In this document: piece by piece, positions 17,328 to 24,754 of the stretch
Numbering within the stretch: position 1 is the stretch's first letter
Layout: every line of letters begins with the position of its first letter
Assembly: GCF_002272865.1 (NCBI RefSeq)
Contig: NZ_MLAP01000005.1
Location: forward strand, 84,871-148,870
Source: Helicobacter sp. 12S02634-8
Lineage (GTDB): Bacteria; Campylobacterota; Campylobacteria; Campylobacterales; Helicobacteraceae
Direction: 5' to 3'
Length of the DNA: 64,000 nt
Translations under genes and position numbers: made by a program
The notes under the pieces: model-generated
Database searches by the model: none
What the model saw: the letters and a program-made list of their open reading frames with translations, nothing else
Told to the model about the DNA's origin: nothing

Positions 17328-19732
17328 TACGCTCCTATAATTTCAGGGACTGAAACTGATTTATATGGTTTGATAGCCTCATCTTTACCAAGCTTTTTGA
17401 TAGCGACTAAGGCTGTATTGACTGAAGTGGCCTGTGCCATTTGGCTCGTAGGGCGCGAAGAGGTCAAGACATTAACGTGCCCAGCGTTGCATCGGGGTTT
17501 TTTAGATTTCAGATCTTCAGGATCATACCACGCCCCCTCTTGGATAGCCACAACACCTTGTCGGATATTATCTGTCACAAATGCCCCTGCAAGCAAGCGC
17601 CCCCTAGCATTGAATACCTCGACAATCTCTCCGTGCTTGATACCTAGATTTTGTGCATCTTGGGTATTGATCATCACAGGCTCACGGCCTTGTATTTTAT
17701 AGACATCGCGCACCCAAGTATTATCAAGCTGAGAATGCACGCGATATCTGGGGTGTGGGGAGAGCAGATGGAAGGGATAATGTTTAGCTTCTTTGCCCCC
17801 TAGCCACTCAGCAGGCTCAAACCAAGTTGGATACCCCTTGAAATCAGGGAGATTATACGCAGCAAATTTTTCAGAATAAATCTGAATTTTTCCACTCTCA
17901 GTAGCAAGCTTATTAGCGATAGGATCAGCTCTGAACTCACTATGGCGCACATATTTTCTCGCATCTTCAGGAATATCAAATTCTACATAGCCATCTTTCC
18001 AGAATTGATCAAACTCTTTAAACGCAGGGCCATCACTTTTTTCATAAAAGCCCTTGATCCATTCCATATAGGTTTTGCCCCCTGTGTAGCGCTTTTCGAC
18101 CTTTTCTCCTCCGAGCCTAGAGGCTAGAAGTCTGAAAATCTCAAAATCATCTTTGGATTCATACACAGGCTCAATCACCTTTTTCATCGCATAAATGACA
18201 TTTCTAGAATAAGTCCCCCCTGAGGTGATATCATCTCTCTCTAGCGTGCAAGTAGAGGGGAAAACAATATCGGCCATCTTCGCCAAAGGCGTCCACCAAG
18301 GCTCGTGTATCACGACAGTATCCACGCTCCTCAAGGCTTCAATCAGTTCATTGGTATTGGGATGGTGTCCCAACAAAGACGCCCCACACACATAAACCAT
18401 ATCGATTTTGGGGAATTTGATCTTTTTGCCTTTGAAATTAATCTCTTTGCCCGGATTGAGTATGGCCTCTGAAATCCTAGAAGCAGGAATTGATCCCTCG
18501 ACGCGATTTCTGCCTTGAGAGAGCCCAGGGGTAGTGCGATAGCCCGAATACGCTTGCCCGCCACCACCATAATGCATCGAAAAGCCAAATCCCCCGCCAG
18601 GGAGTCCGATCTGACCGATCATACTTGCAAGAGCAATCAACGCCCAATCAGCCTGCTCGCCGTGCTGCGCTCTTTGCATTGCCCAATTGCCCGCTAAAAA
18701 GGTGCGTGTAGAAACAAACAAATCAGCCAATTCTTTGATTTTAGAAGCGGGTATTTCAGTGATTTTTGCTGCCCACTCAGGCGTTTTAGGCGTTTTGTCC
18801 TCTGCTTGACCGAGCAAATAAGGCAAAAACTTATCAAAGCCATCTGTGTATGTCCCGATAAATTTTTTATCATATTTGCCAGAAGTATATAGATATTGCA
18901 TCATCGCAAGCATGAGTGCCACATCTGTGTTGGGTCGGATTTTTATCCATTCTGCGCCAAACATCTGAGCAGTTTCGGTATAAATCGGATCGATGGATAT
19001 GAATTTAATCCCTGCTTGTTTGTATTTAGGATAGTAGTCATCATTGACATGATTGGGGACAACATAATCAATGCGATTGCATTTAAACAAATCTGTCCCC
19101 CACATCACATAAACCTTGCAATGTGCAATCATCTCTTCGTGCGCAGTCTGCAGAGAATACACCTCCATATCCCCCATAATCGTTGGATTGACTCGCCCAG
19201 CAGCTCCATTGCTATACTCGCCATCTGTCCCCACAGCTCCCCCTAAAGTTGTGTTGAAAAACCGACCTGCTACGATATTAGAATTATGCAATCTGCCTAC
19301 ATGCCCCCAACCACCATAGCTACCATTATAGATATTCTCTCTGGGGATTTCTTTGAGTTTTTGAGCGACTAAATCCAATGCCTTATCCCAGCTCACACGC
19401 ACAAACTCTTCTTTGCCTCGCATATTCTTGTGGTTTTTTTTCCCCTCTAGGTAGCTCTTTCGCACGCAAGGGTATTTGACTCGCGTGTCTGAATACACCC
19501 TATCAATCATTGCTTTGATCATAATCGATGGATTTGCGTCCGTTTTTTGAGGGATAATGTCTTTGATGATACCATCTTCGACCTTGGCAACAAAAGGGCC
19601 AAAGTGAGTCGCATGGGGGATCATCTGAGTTTTTTTAAACACTCCGACAGCACCCAAGGGAGAAGATGATAAGACGCTCAAAGACGCCAAACCTGCTGTT
19701 CCTTTTAACATATTTCGTCTTGAAATAGCCAT
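17327..19732 (-). CDS. torA: TMAO/DMSO-type molybdopterin reductase, Tat-exported
   Basis: An 801-residue periplasmic DMSO-reductase-family enzyme that uses bis-MGD molybdenum cofactor to reduce TMAO, DMSO or related S-/N-oxides. The start at 19732 follows AAGGAGATTCT and places a twin-arginine motif (SRRNMLKG) at residues 4-11, followed by a hydrophobic stretch and an Ala cleavage region. The longer frame to 19792 would put 20 extra residues before the Tat signal and is rejected. The segment GEYSNGAAG fits the TorA/BisC loop with the Ser that ligates molybdenum. Near the C-terminus, HPRYRVHSQLDNTWVRD and the GHVNVLTSSRPTSQMAQA segment are typical of TorA/BisC. Exact substrate is uncertain. 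moaC at about 61 kb contributes to the cofactor. Confidence 0.88.
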   Translation of the reverse strand: MAISRRNMLKGTAGLASLSVLSSSPLGAVGVFKKTQMIPHATHFGPFVAKVEDGIIKDIIPQKTDANPSIMIKAMIDRVYSDTRVKYPCVRKSYLEGKKNHKNMRGKEEFVRVSWDKALDLVAQKLKEIPRENIYNGSYGGWGHVGRLHNSNIVAGRFFNTTLGGAVGTDGEYSNGAAGRVNPTIMGDMEVYSLQTAHEEMIAHCKVYVMWGTDLFKCNRIDYVVPNHVNDDYYPKYKQAGIKFISIDPIYTETAQMFGAEWIKIRPNTDVALMLAMMQYLYTSGKYDKKFIGTYTDGFDKFLPYLLGQAEDKTPKTPEWAAKITEIPASKIKELADLFVSTRTFLAGNWAMQRAQHGEQADWALIALASMIGQIGLPGGGFGFSMHYGGGGQAYSGYRTTPGLSQGRNRVEGSIPASRISEAILNPGKEINFKGKKIKFPKIDMVYVCGASLLGHHPNTNELIEALRSVDTVVIHEPWWTPLAKMADIVFPSTCTLERDDITSGGTYSRNVIYAMKKVIEPVYESKDDFEIFRLLASRLGGEKVEKRYTGGKTYMEWIKGFYEKSDGPAFKEFDQFWKDGYVEFDIPEDARKYVRHSEFRADPIANKLATESGKIQIYSEKFAAYNLPDFKGYPTWFEPAEWLGGKEAKHYPFHLLSPHPRYRVHSQLDNTWVRDVYKIQGREPVMINTQDAQNLGIKHGEIVEVFNARGRLLAGAFVTDNIRQGVVAIQEGAWYDPEDLKSKKPRCNAGHVNVLTSSRPTSQMAQATSVNTALVAIKKLGKDEAIKPYKSVSVPEIIGA

Positions 19733-19876
19733 AGAATCTCCTTGAATTGTTTTTTCAGTCAAGCGACTCATTTTATCTATAATTTGATTCAAGAAAAATT
19801 AAGAATGGTTATATAAAAAAATATAGAATCCCATTAAGAAAAAAATTTATTATTTTAAGAGCTGTGTGTGGAAAAA

Positions 19877-20806
19877 TTAGTCTGTATTTTGTTGAAAAAT
19901 CATCTTCCCTAGCGGCAAATCCAAAAACTTTGCGACAACTTGGCATTTGATTTTAAAAAGTAAAAAGATTCTTGAGTCCTTGATGGATTCTAAGCACTCA
20001 AAATTACCCATGCCTTTAGCCAAAATCACATCAGCACGATCAAAGGCACTTTGGGCTAAAGGATTAGCTAGCTCATAGATAAAACCAGGGCTAGGCACAC
20101 CACTATCTAAAACCTCACAAAGTTCAAATATCCTATTTGCTGCGTGTATAGAGAGGTCTTTTAAGGTGATGTCATTGATAATCGGTGCGCCACGGACAAA
20201 ATACACAATCTTTAATTCAGGATAGAGGGCTTTGAGTGTTTCTATCAGTAACTCATCAAAGAGATTTTCCCCCGCATTATCCCCGATATATACCAAACTT
20301 TTTGCACTCTCTATGCAAGCAGCAAAGCTCTCTAGATCAAAACGGGCAAAATCAAGGCAATCCATATCAAAAGCATACTGATGGATATCAAAATGCGTCG
20401 CACTGCCATAATCGATGACATTTCCGAGTGCTGCGGCCTTGAGCGCCCATACTAGTCTTGAAAGAGGCGTAGGGAAATGGGGGAGATTTTGGCGCATTTG
20501 GTCTGTGATCTGCCTTGCTTTTTGGATACAAGCTGCCTTGATAGACTGATAAATATCGGGGTTTTGGGTGAGTGAAGCAATGGTGCTATAGACATCGATA
20601 GCGACTCTTGGAGGGGGTGCTAGCACTCCAGAAGCCCTAGAAAGCAAAACATCGACTGCCTGCGTGGTCGCTTGTATCACAGATTGAGTTTCTGGAGCTT
20701 CTGGAGCTTCTGGAGTTTTTAGAGCTCCCTGAGTTTCTTGAGTGAGCTTGAGGGCTTGGCAGGCTTGGGCTTGAAGACACTCAAGACATTCTTTGTGTAT
20801 ATGCAT
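19877..20806 (-). CDS. DUF89/ARMT1-like metal-dependent phosphatase family protein
   Basis: A 309-residue cytoplasmic protein. It begins MHIHKECLECLQAQ with a CxxC pair at residues 8 and 11, then a helical region, and has the family hallmark YIGDNAGENLFDELLIE near residue 173, where Asp and Asn coordinate metal. These features match the short prokaryotic DUF89 proteins thought to act as phosphometabolite damage-control phosphatases. Substrate is unknown. A low-complexity stretch of repeated Glu-Ala-Pro (PEAPEAPE) at about residues 27-40 is an insertion. The ATG has AGGGAGCAGATC upstream. Confidence 0.72.
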   Translation of the reverse strand: MHIHKECLECLQAQACQALKLTQETQGALKTPEAPEAPETQSVIQATTQAVDVLLSRASGVLAPPPRVAIDVYSTIASLTQNPDIYQSIKAACIQKARQITDQMRQNLPHFPTPLSRLVWALKAAALGNVIDYGSATHFDIHQYAFDMDCLDFARFDLESFAACIESAKSLVYIGDNAGENLFDELLIETLKALYPELKIVYFVRGAPIINDITLKDLSIHAANRIFELCEVLDSGVPSPGFIYELANPLAQSAFDRADVILAKGMGNFECLESIKDSRIFLLFKIKCQVVAKFLDLPLGKMIFQQNTD

Positions 20807-20893
20807 ATGATCTGCTCCCTTAAATGCGAGTGCCTTTGGTGTATGTGGGTCGGCGTATGGGTTGGTGTATGGGTTGGTTTTTGTGGGCTTGGC

Positions 20894-21403
20894 TCACTCT
20901 TGATTGTGCCTATTCCCGCTGAGTCCAGATACTTTGCCCCACATCAAGCGATATTTGCGCTTCATGAATTCAATCTCTTCGCGCGCATACTGGAGCTCAC
21001 TCCGCATTGTTTCAATGAGTTTTTTGTCATCTTCATAGACTTCTTGCATGGATATCAAGGCATCTTTGAGAAAAACATTTTCATTTTTAAAAGCACTGAT
21101 TGTTTCATCTTTAGCTGCAATCACCTTATCGTGGAGTCCTAGAATTGTATTGATTGTTTTTTCTACAAACATCGGATCGAGTGCGTTCCCGCTCATATCA
21201 GCAGACACAAGATTATTCTCAACGCGCTTAATGATCGCATCAGCCCCACTGCTTGCATCAACAAAAAGCTCTCCATTTTGTGCCCGACCCTTGATGGCAC
21301 CCTCTTCTATTAGCTTTAAAATCTTTTTTTCTTCCATACCCGAGAGTTTGACAAACTCCTCAAGGCTTAGCCAAGTCACATTAGAAGATGTTTTGCCCTG
21401 CAC
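20894..21403 (-). CDS. DUF3972-like conserved Campylobacterota protein
   Basis: A 169-residue protein starting with GTG at 21403, preceded by AAGGTGGGATC. Residues 8-50 look like a small MerR- or excisionase-like DNA-binding helix set (WLSLEEFVKLSGMEEKKILKLIEEGAIKGR). The C-terminal half (about 95-160) is strongly helical and charged, probably coiled coil (DDKKLIETMRSELQYAREE). I recall this architecture as DUF3972, found in Helicobacter and relatives without known function. It starts 17 nt after the truncated haemoglobin gene and is probably cotranscribed with it. A regulatory role is only a guess. Confidence 0.65.
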   Translation of the reverse strand: MQGKTSSNVTWLSLEEFVKLSGMEEKKILKLIEEGAIKGRAQNGELFVDASSGADAIIKRVENNLVSADMSGNALDPMFVEKTINTILGLHDKVIAAKDETISAFKNENVFLKDALISMQEVYEDDKKLIETMRSELQYAREEIEFMKRKYRLMWGKVSGLSGNRHNQE

Positions 21404-21420
21404 GATCCCACCTTTTTTAA

Positions 21421-21810
21421 TTATTCTGCATGCCCGCTATCAAAAATCATGAATTGGAATCTTTGTGCGATCATTTCTGCGCGTTTGAGTATCTGCATTT
21501 TTGGCTCTGGCTCAAAAAGTGTTTCCAAGCTTTCATTAAAAAGCTCCAACCATCGCCCGAAAAACTCTCGCGGAAAAGGCGGCAGATCCAAATGCGCTTT
21601 CATCGGCTGACCCTTATAATCCCCCTCGCCCAAAAGCATTCCATACCAAAAATTCGCTATCTTGATTTTGTGTGCCTTCCATTCTTCCTCGCCCGTCCCC
21701 ACTCGCTGATTAAACAACGCACCTAAGCCACTTTTATCAGTTCTAATTTTCCCATAAAAAATATCCATAAGCTTATCGATGGATTCAGTATTGATTTGTT
21801 TATATTTCAT
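21421..21810 (-). CDS. ctb: Group III truncated haemoglobin (Ctb-like)
   Basis: A 129-residue globin of the truncated group III class. Residues line up with Campylobacter jejuni Ctb: Tyr19 (B10, IFYG), His47 (E7, WKAHK), His73 (F8 proximal, KAHLDLPPF) and Trp87 (G8, FGRWLELF). Ctb binds oxygen and NO and moderates respiration under microaerobic conditions or nitrosative stress. The ATG has AAGGAAAAAG upstream. A strong palindrome lies in its leader. H. pylori lacks this gene as far as I recall, so it marks a non-pylori species. Confidence 0.88.
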   Translation of the reverse strand: MKYKQINTESIDKLMDIFYGKIRTDKSGLGALFNQRVGTGEEEWKAHKIKIANFWYGMLLGEGDYKGQPMKAHLDLPPFPREFFGRWLELFNESLETLFEPEPKMQILKRAEMIAQRFQFMIFDSGHAE

Positions 21811-21822
21811 CTTTTTCCTTTT

Positions 21823-21864
21823 TTAAATATTAAGCCATATATTGAAATATGGCTTAATATTTAA
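21823..21864 (-). promoter_or_regulatory. 18-bp perfect palindrome in the ctb leader
   Basis: TTAAATATTAAGCCATAT (21823-21840) and its exact reverse complement (21847-21864) flank a 6-nt loop, ATTGAA. The element ends 13 nt before the ctb start codon and lies downstream of the predicted promoter. It would be transcribed as a long hairpin next to the ribosome binding site or serve as an operator. Confidence 0.6.
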
Positions 21865-21897
21865 CCCCGATCCAAAATCAAGACAGCATTTTACCCT

Positions 21898-21922
21898 ATC
21901 ATAGCAAAACTTACATTTGTAA
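21898..21922 (-). promoter_or_regulatory. Predicted ctb promoter with TTACA-N2-TGTAA inverted repeat
   Basis: On the minus strand a TATGAT box (21898-21903) is preceded by TTACAAATGTAA (21911-21922), a 5-bp inverted repeat with 2-nt spacing that falls in the spacer towards -35. NssR controls ctb in Campylobacter through a Crp/Fnr-type site; this repeat is similar in style but not identical to that consensus. Assignment is tentative. Confidence 0.4.
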
Positions 21923-21978
21923 AGTATTTAATATACACACTAACTCCCCCCGATATGCCCCATATGATGGATATGACC

Positions 21979-23316
21979 TTAAGCCCCACGCAGTCTTTTG
22001 ATGGATTGTTTCAAGCAATCAACCAAATACTCAATATCCTCCAAAGAGTGCGTATAATGCAAGCTCACTCGCAACCAACCGGGCTTGGATTTGAGGGCTT
22101 GTGAATTCAAATCCTTCATCTCAAGCAAATCATGCCCATAAGGCCCTGCACAACTACAGCCTGCGCGAGTTTGTATCGCATGAGTCTGACTCAAGCTATA
22201 AGCAAGGTCATAGGGCGAAACCCCACCAACATTAAAAGACACAATCCCTAGCCGCTCTGCACTCAAATTCCCATAAACTCGGAGTGCAGGGATAGAGGCC
22301 AATTCGTGTAAAAGCGTTTGGGTCAAGATATGCTCCCTGCGTCTGATGGCATTTAAAGAATATGCATCGCGCAGCATATATGCAAGCGCACTCCGATACA
22401 TCTGCAACAGCCCTAAAGTCCCTGCTTCTTCCCTTGTCTGTATATCTTGAATATATTCTTGTGTCTTGCGATTGACATATTTGACCACCCCTCCACCACT
22501 AAAGCTTGGGGGCAAACTCGTATCTATCAGGTCCTTTCTAATCCCTAGCAGCCCGCTCCCCCCCACGCCGCCTAAAAGCTTATGGCTAGAAAGAAAGCAA
22601 GCATCAAACAAACTCGCATTGATATTCATATAAGCTGAAGAACTCGCCATATCCAAAGCCAAGATCGCACCATATTGCCTACAGAGCGCACTGAGCTTTT
22701 CACAAGGTGAGAGCACACCTGTTACATTAGAAGCCACGCTAAAAGACGCATATGCCCCCCTATGGGACTGCAAGCACCTCTCAAACTCTTGGATATCGAG
22801 CAATCCCTCTGCGTTTAAAGGGATTCTTTGCACTGCGCACAACCCCTCTCTAAAGCTGATTTCATTGGAGTGGTGCTCATAAGGCCCGACAAAAACTTTA
22901 GGCAAGGATTTTAAGGTCTTTGTCTGCAAAAAAAGCTGCTTTGTCTTAGGGGGGATATAGATACCCATGATTTCTTGAAATTTTTTGATTGCTGCTGTCG
23001 CTCCAAATCCTGTAGCCAATAGAGCAAAATCCTCCCCCAGCCCCAAGCTCTTTTTGACCACCTCCTTGCTACGTTCATAAACTGCACACATCAAAGAGGC
23101 GTGTGTCGAGGCTTCAGAATGTGCGTTTGCATAATAAGGTAGCAGCTTTTTTACCCTTTGTTCAATCAGTATGCTTGCTAGTCCTGAAGCTGTCCAATCA
23201 AAATATCTCGTATTTTTTTTCAGAACAATACTCGCCCTCAGCTGCTCTAGCTTGTCTGTATCCTCACGCAAAAGTGGGGCAAAAAACTCCTCCAAAAGTC
23301 TGTTTTTATGCAACAT
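21979..23316 (-). CDS. NifS-like class V aminotransferase / cysteine desulfurase-family protein
   Basis: A 445-residue PLP enzyme of fold type I. The PLP lysine is in LSSHKLLGGVGGSG (about residue 235), preceded by the aspartate motif ALDMASS. A cysteine-containing loop, RAGCSCAGPYG, lies near the C-terminus. It corresponds in order to the H. pylori NifS-like gene beside the HIT gene and pheS (HP0405-HP0403, recalled). It is longer than housekeeping NifS/IscS (about 385) and is probably not the main cluster-assembly desulfurase. Substrate is not established. It follows the HIT gene by about 10 nt on the same strand. Confidence 0.8.
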   Translation of the reverse strand: MLHKNRLLEEFFAPLLREDTDKLEQLRASIVLKKNTRYFDWTASGLASILIEQRVKKLLPYYANAHSEASTHASLMCAVYERSKEVVKKSLGLGEDFALLATGFGATAAIKKFQEIMGIYIPPKTKQLFLQTKTLKSLPKVFVGPYEHHSNEISFREGLCAVQRIPLNAEGLLDIQEFERCLQSHRGAYASFSVASNVTGVLSPCEKLSALCRQYGAILALDMASSSAYMNINASLFDACFLSSHKLLGGVGGSGLLGIRKDLIDTSLPPSFSGGGVVKYVNRKTQEYIQDIQTREEAGTLGLLQMYRSALAYMLRDAYSLNAIRRREHILTQTLLHELASIPALRVYGNLSAERLGIVSFNVGGVSPYDLAYSLSQTHAIQTRAGCSCAGPYGHDLLEMKDLNSQALKSKPGWLRVSLHYTHSLEDIEYLVDCLKQSIKRLRGA

Positions 23317-23326
23317 CTAAAGACCT

Positions 23327-23659
23327 CTAAGCCAAATAGGGCCAGTGCAAAGGCGCACCCCCAAGGATATGGAAATGCAAATGGGGGACTTCTTGCCCTC
23401 CATCTTTCCCGATATTAGTTATCAAGCGATAGCCACTATCTTTGATACCTAACTCCTCAACCACCTCCAAGATAAAATCACTCATCTCAGCCATCAAATC
23501 AGGTGTAACTGCGTTGAAATCTTTGATACATTGCTTGGGGATAGCTAAGACATGGATAGGGGCTTTAGGGGCTATATCGTGGAAAGCTAGGAATTTTGAA
23601 TTTTCTAAAACTTTTTTGCATGGAAGCTCTCCAGCGACAATTTTTTCAAATATATTCAC
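23327..23659 (-). CDS. HIT family (histidine triad) protein
   Basis: A 110-residue HINT-type nucleotide-binding protein with the triad HLHFHILGG near the C-terminus and the N-terminal IFEKIVAGELPCKKV typical of the family. These proteins hydrolyse or bind nucleoside phosphoramidates. I chose GTG at 23659 because a strong AAGGAGG lies directly upstream and HIT proteins start just before NIFEKI. The frame open to 23782 would overlap the pheS promoter and start. Confidence 0.9.
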   Translation of the reverse strand: MNIFEKIVAGELPCKKVLENSKFLAFHDIAPKAPIHVLAIPKQCIKDFNAVTPDLMAEMSDFILEVVEELGIKDSGYRLITNIGKDGGQEVPHLHFHILGGAPLHWPYLA

Positions 23660-23683
23660 TCTTTCCTCCTTGGATTTTTTAAA

Positions 23684-23689
23684 ATTATA
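23684..23689 (-). promoter_or_regulatory. -10 box of the HIT gene
   Basis: A TATAAT on the minus strand lies 25 nt upstream of the GTG at 23659. The predicted transcript start (~23677) supports that short start codon. Confidence 0.45.
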
Positions 23690-23730
23690 TCGACTTATAA
23701 AGTTATTTTGACTAAAATCACACGAGTTGA

Positions 23731-23736
23731 TATGAT
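23731..23736 (+). promoter_or_regulatory. -10 box of the pheST operon
   Basis: TATGAT with an upstream TTGA lies 29 nt before the pheS TTG start. The divergent HIT promoter sits about 45 nt away. Confidence 0.4.
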
Positions 23737-23764
23737 TTTGAATAAACTTGATTAGGGATATACT

Positions 23765-24754
23765 TTGAATACACTCATACAAAAACTACACAATGCCAAA
23801 AACTCTCAAGAACTCGAATCAATTCGCTTAGAAGCCTTAGGGAAAAAGGGGCTCATCACGCAGAAATTCTCTGAACTCAAAGCCCTAGAGGGCGAGGAAA
23901 AAAGACAATTTGCCCAAACTATCAATACCCTCAAACAAGAATTTGAAACCCTCCATAATGCCAAAAAACTAGAGCTACAAACCCAAGAACTCCAAGAAAG
24001 TCTCAAGCAAGAAAAAATAGATGTCAGTCTTTTTACTTCCCGCTCCCATCGCAGTTTGGGACACCCCATCAGCTATACCAAAGACAGAATCATCGATTAT
24101 TTTATGCAATTAGGCTATGAGCTACGCACAGGGCCTTTGATCGAGGATGATTTCCATAATTTTAGTGCACTCAATCTCCCTGAATACCACCCTGCAAGAG
24201 ATATGCAAGATACTTTTTATTTCAAAGATAATATGCTTTTACGCACGCACACCTCCCCTGTGCAAATCCGCACAATGCAAGAGCAAACCCCACCCATTAA
24301 GATGATCTGCCCTGGTCCTACTTTTAGGCGAGATTATGACCTCACGCACACTCCGATGTTCCATCAAGTAGAGGGACTTGTTGTCGATAAGGGCAATCAA
24401 GCAAGTTTTGCGAACTTAAAATTCACTCTTGAAGACTTTTTGAAATATATATTTGGTGATGTCAAAGTCAGATTTCGTTCGAGCTTTTTCCCTTTCACTG
24501 AACCAAGTGCTGAAGCAGACATTAGTTGCGTATTTTGCGCAGGCAAGGGCTGTAGAGTATGCTCAGATACTGGCTGGCTTGAAGTGCTTGGCTGTGGGGT
24601 GGTCGATGAATATGTGTTTGAAGCAGTGGGTTATAAAAATGTGAGTGGATATGCCTTTGGTATGGGGATTGAACGGCTTGCTATGCTCACTTGTGGGGTC
24701 GGTGATTTGCGGAGTTTTTTTGAAACAGATTTAAGAGTATTGGAGCAGTTCTAA
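23765..24754 (+). CDS. pheS: Phenylalanyl-tRNA synthetase alpha subunit
   Basis: The 329-residue catalytic alpha subunit charges tRNA-Phe together with PheT. It has the N-terminal coiled-coil arm (residues 1 to about 85), then class II motifs: GPTFRRDYD with [10 protein letters not shown] (motif 2 region), [14 protein letters not shown], and the final GFG-type [10 protein letters not shown] (motif 3). It starts with TTG at 23765 after TTAGGGATATAC. The last base overlaps the pheT ATG (TAATGA). Order pheS-pheT-aroA-ispH-rpsA-x-serA is the H. pylori HP0403-HP0397 block (recalled). Confidence 0.96.
   Translation: MNTLIQKLHNAKNSQELESIRLEALGKKGLITQKFSELKALEGEEKRQFAQTINTLKQEFETLHNAKKLELQTQELQESLKQEKIDVSLFTSRSHRSLGHPISYTKDRIIDYFMQLGYELRTGPLIEDDFHNFSALNLPEYHPARDMQDTFYFKDNMLLRTHTSPVQIRTMQEQTPPIKMICPGPTFRRDYDLTHTPMFHQVEGLVVDKGNQASFANLKFTLEDFLKYIFGDVKVRFRSSFFPFTEPSAEADISCVFCAGKGCRVCSDTGWLEVLGCGVVDEYVFEAVGYKNVSGYAFGMGIERLAMLTCGVGDLRSFFETDLRVLEQF

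Noticed and set aside
23660..23782. In-frame extension of the HIT gene to 23782
   Set aside because: It overlaps the pheS start and covers the HIT -10 box; GTG 23659 has a strong AAGGAGG and fits the family start.
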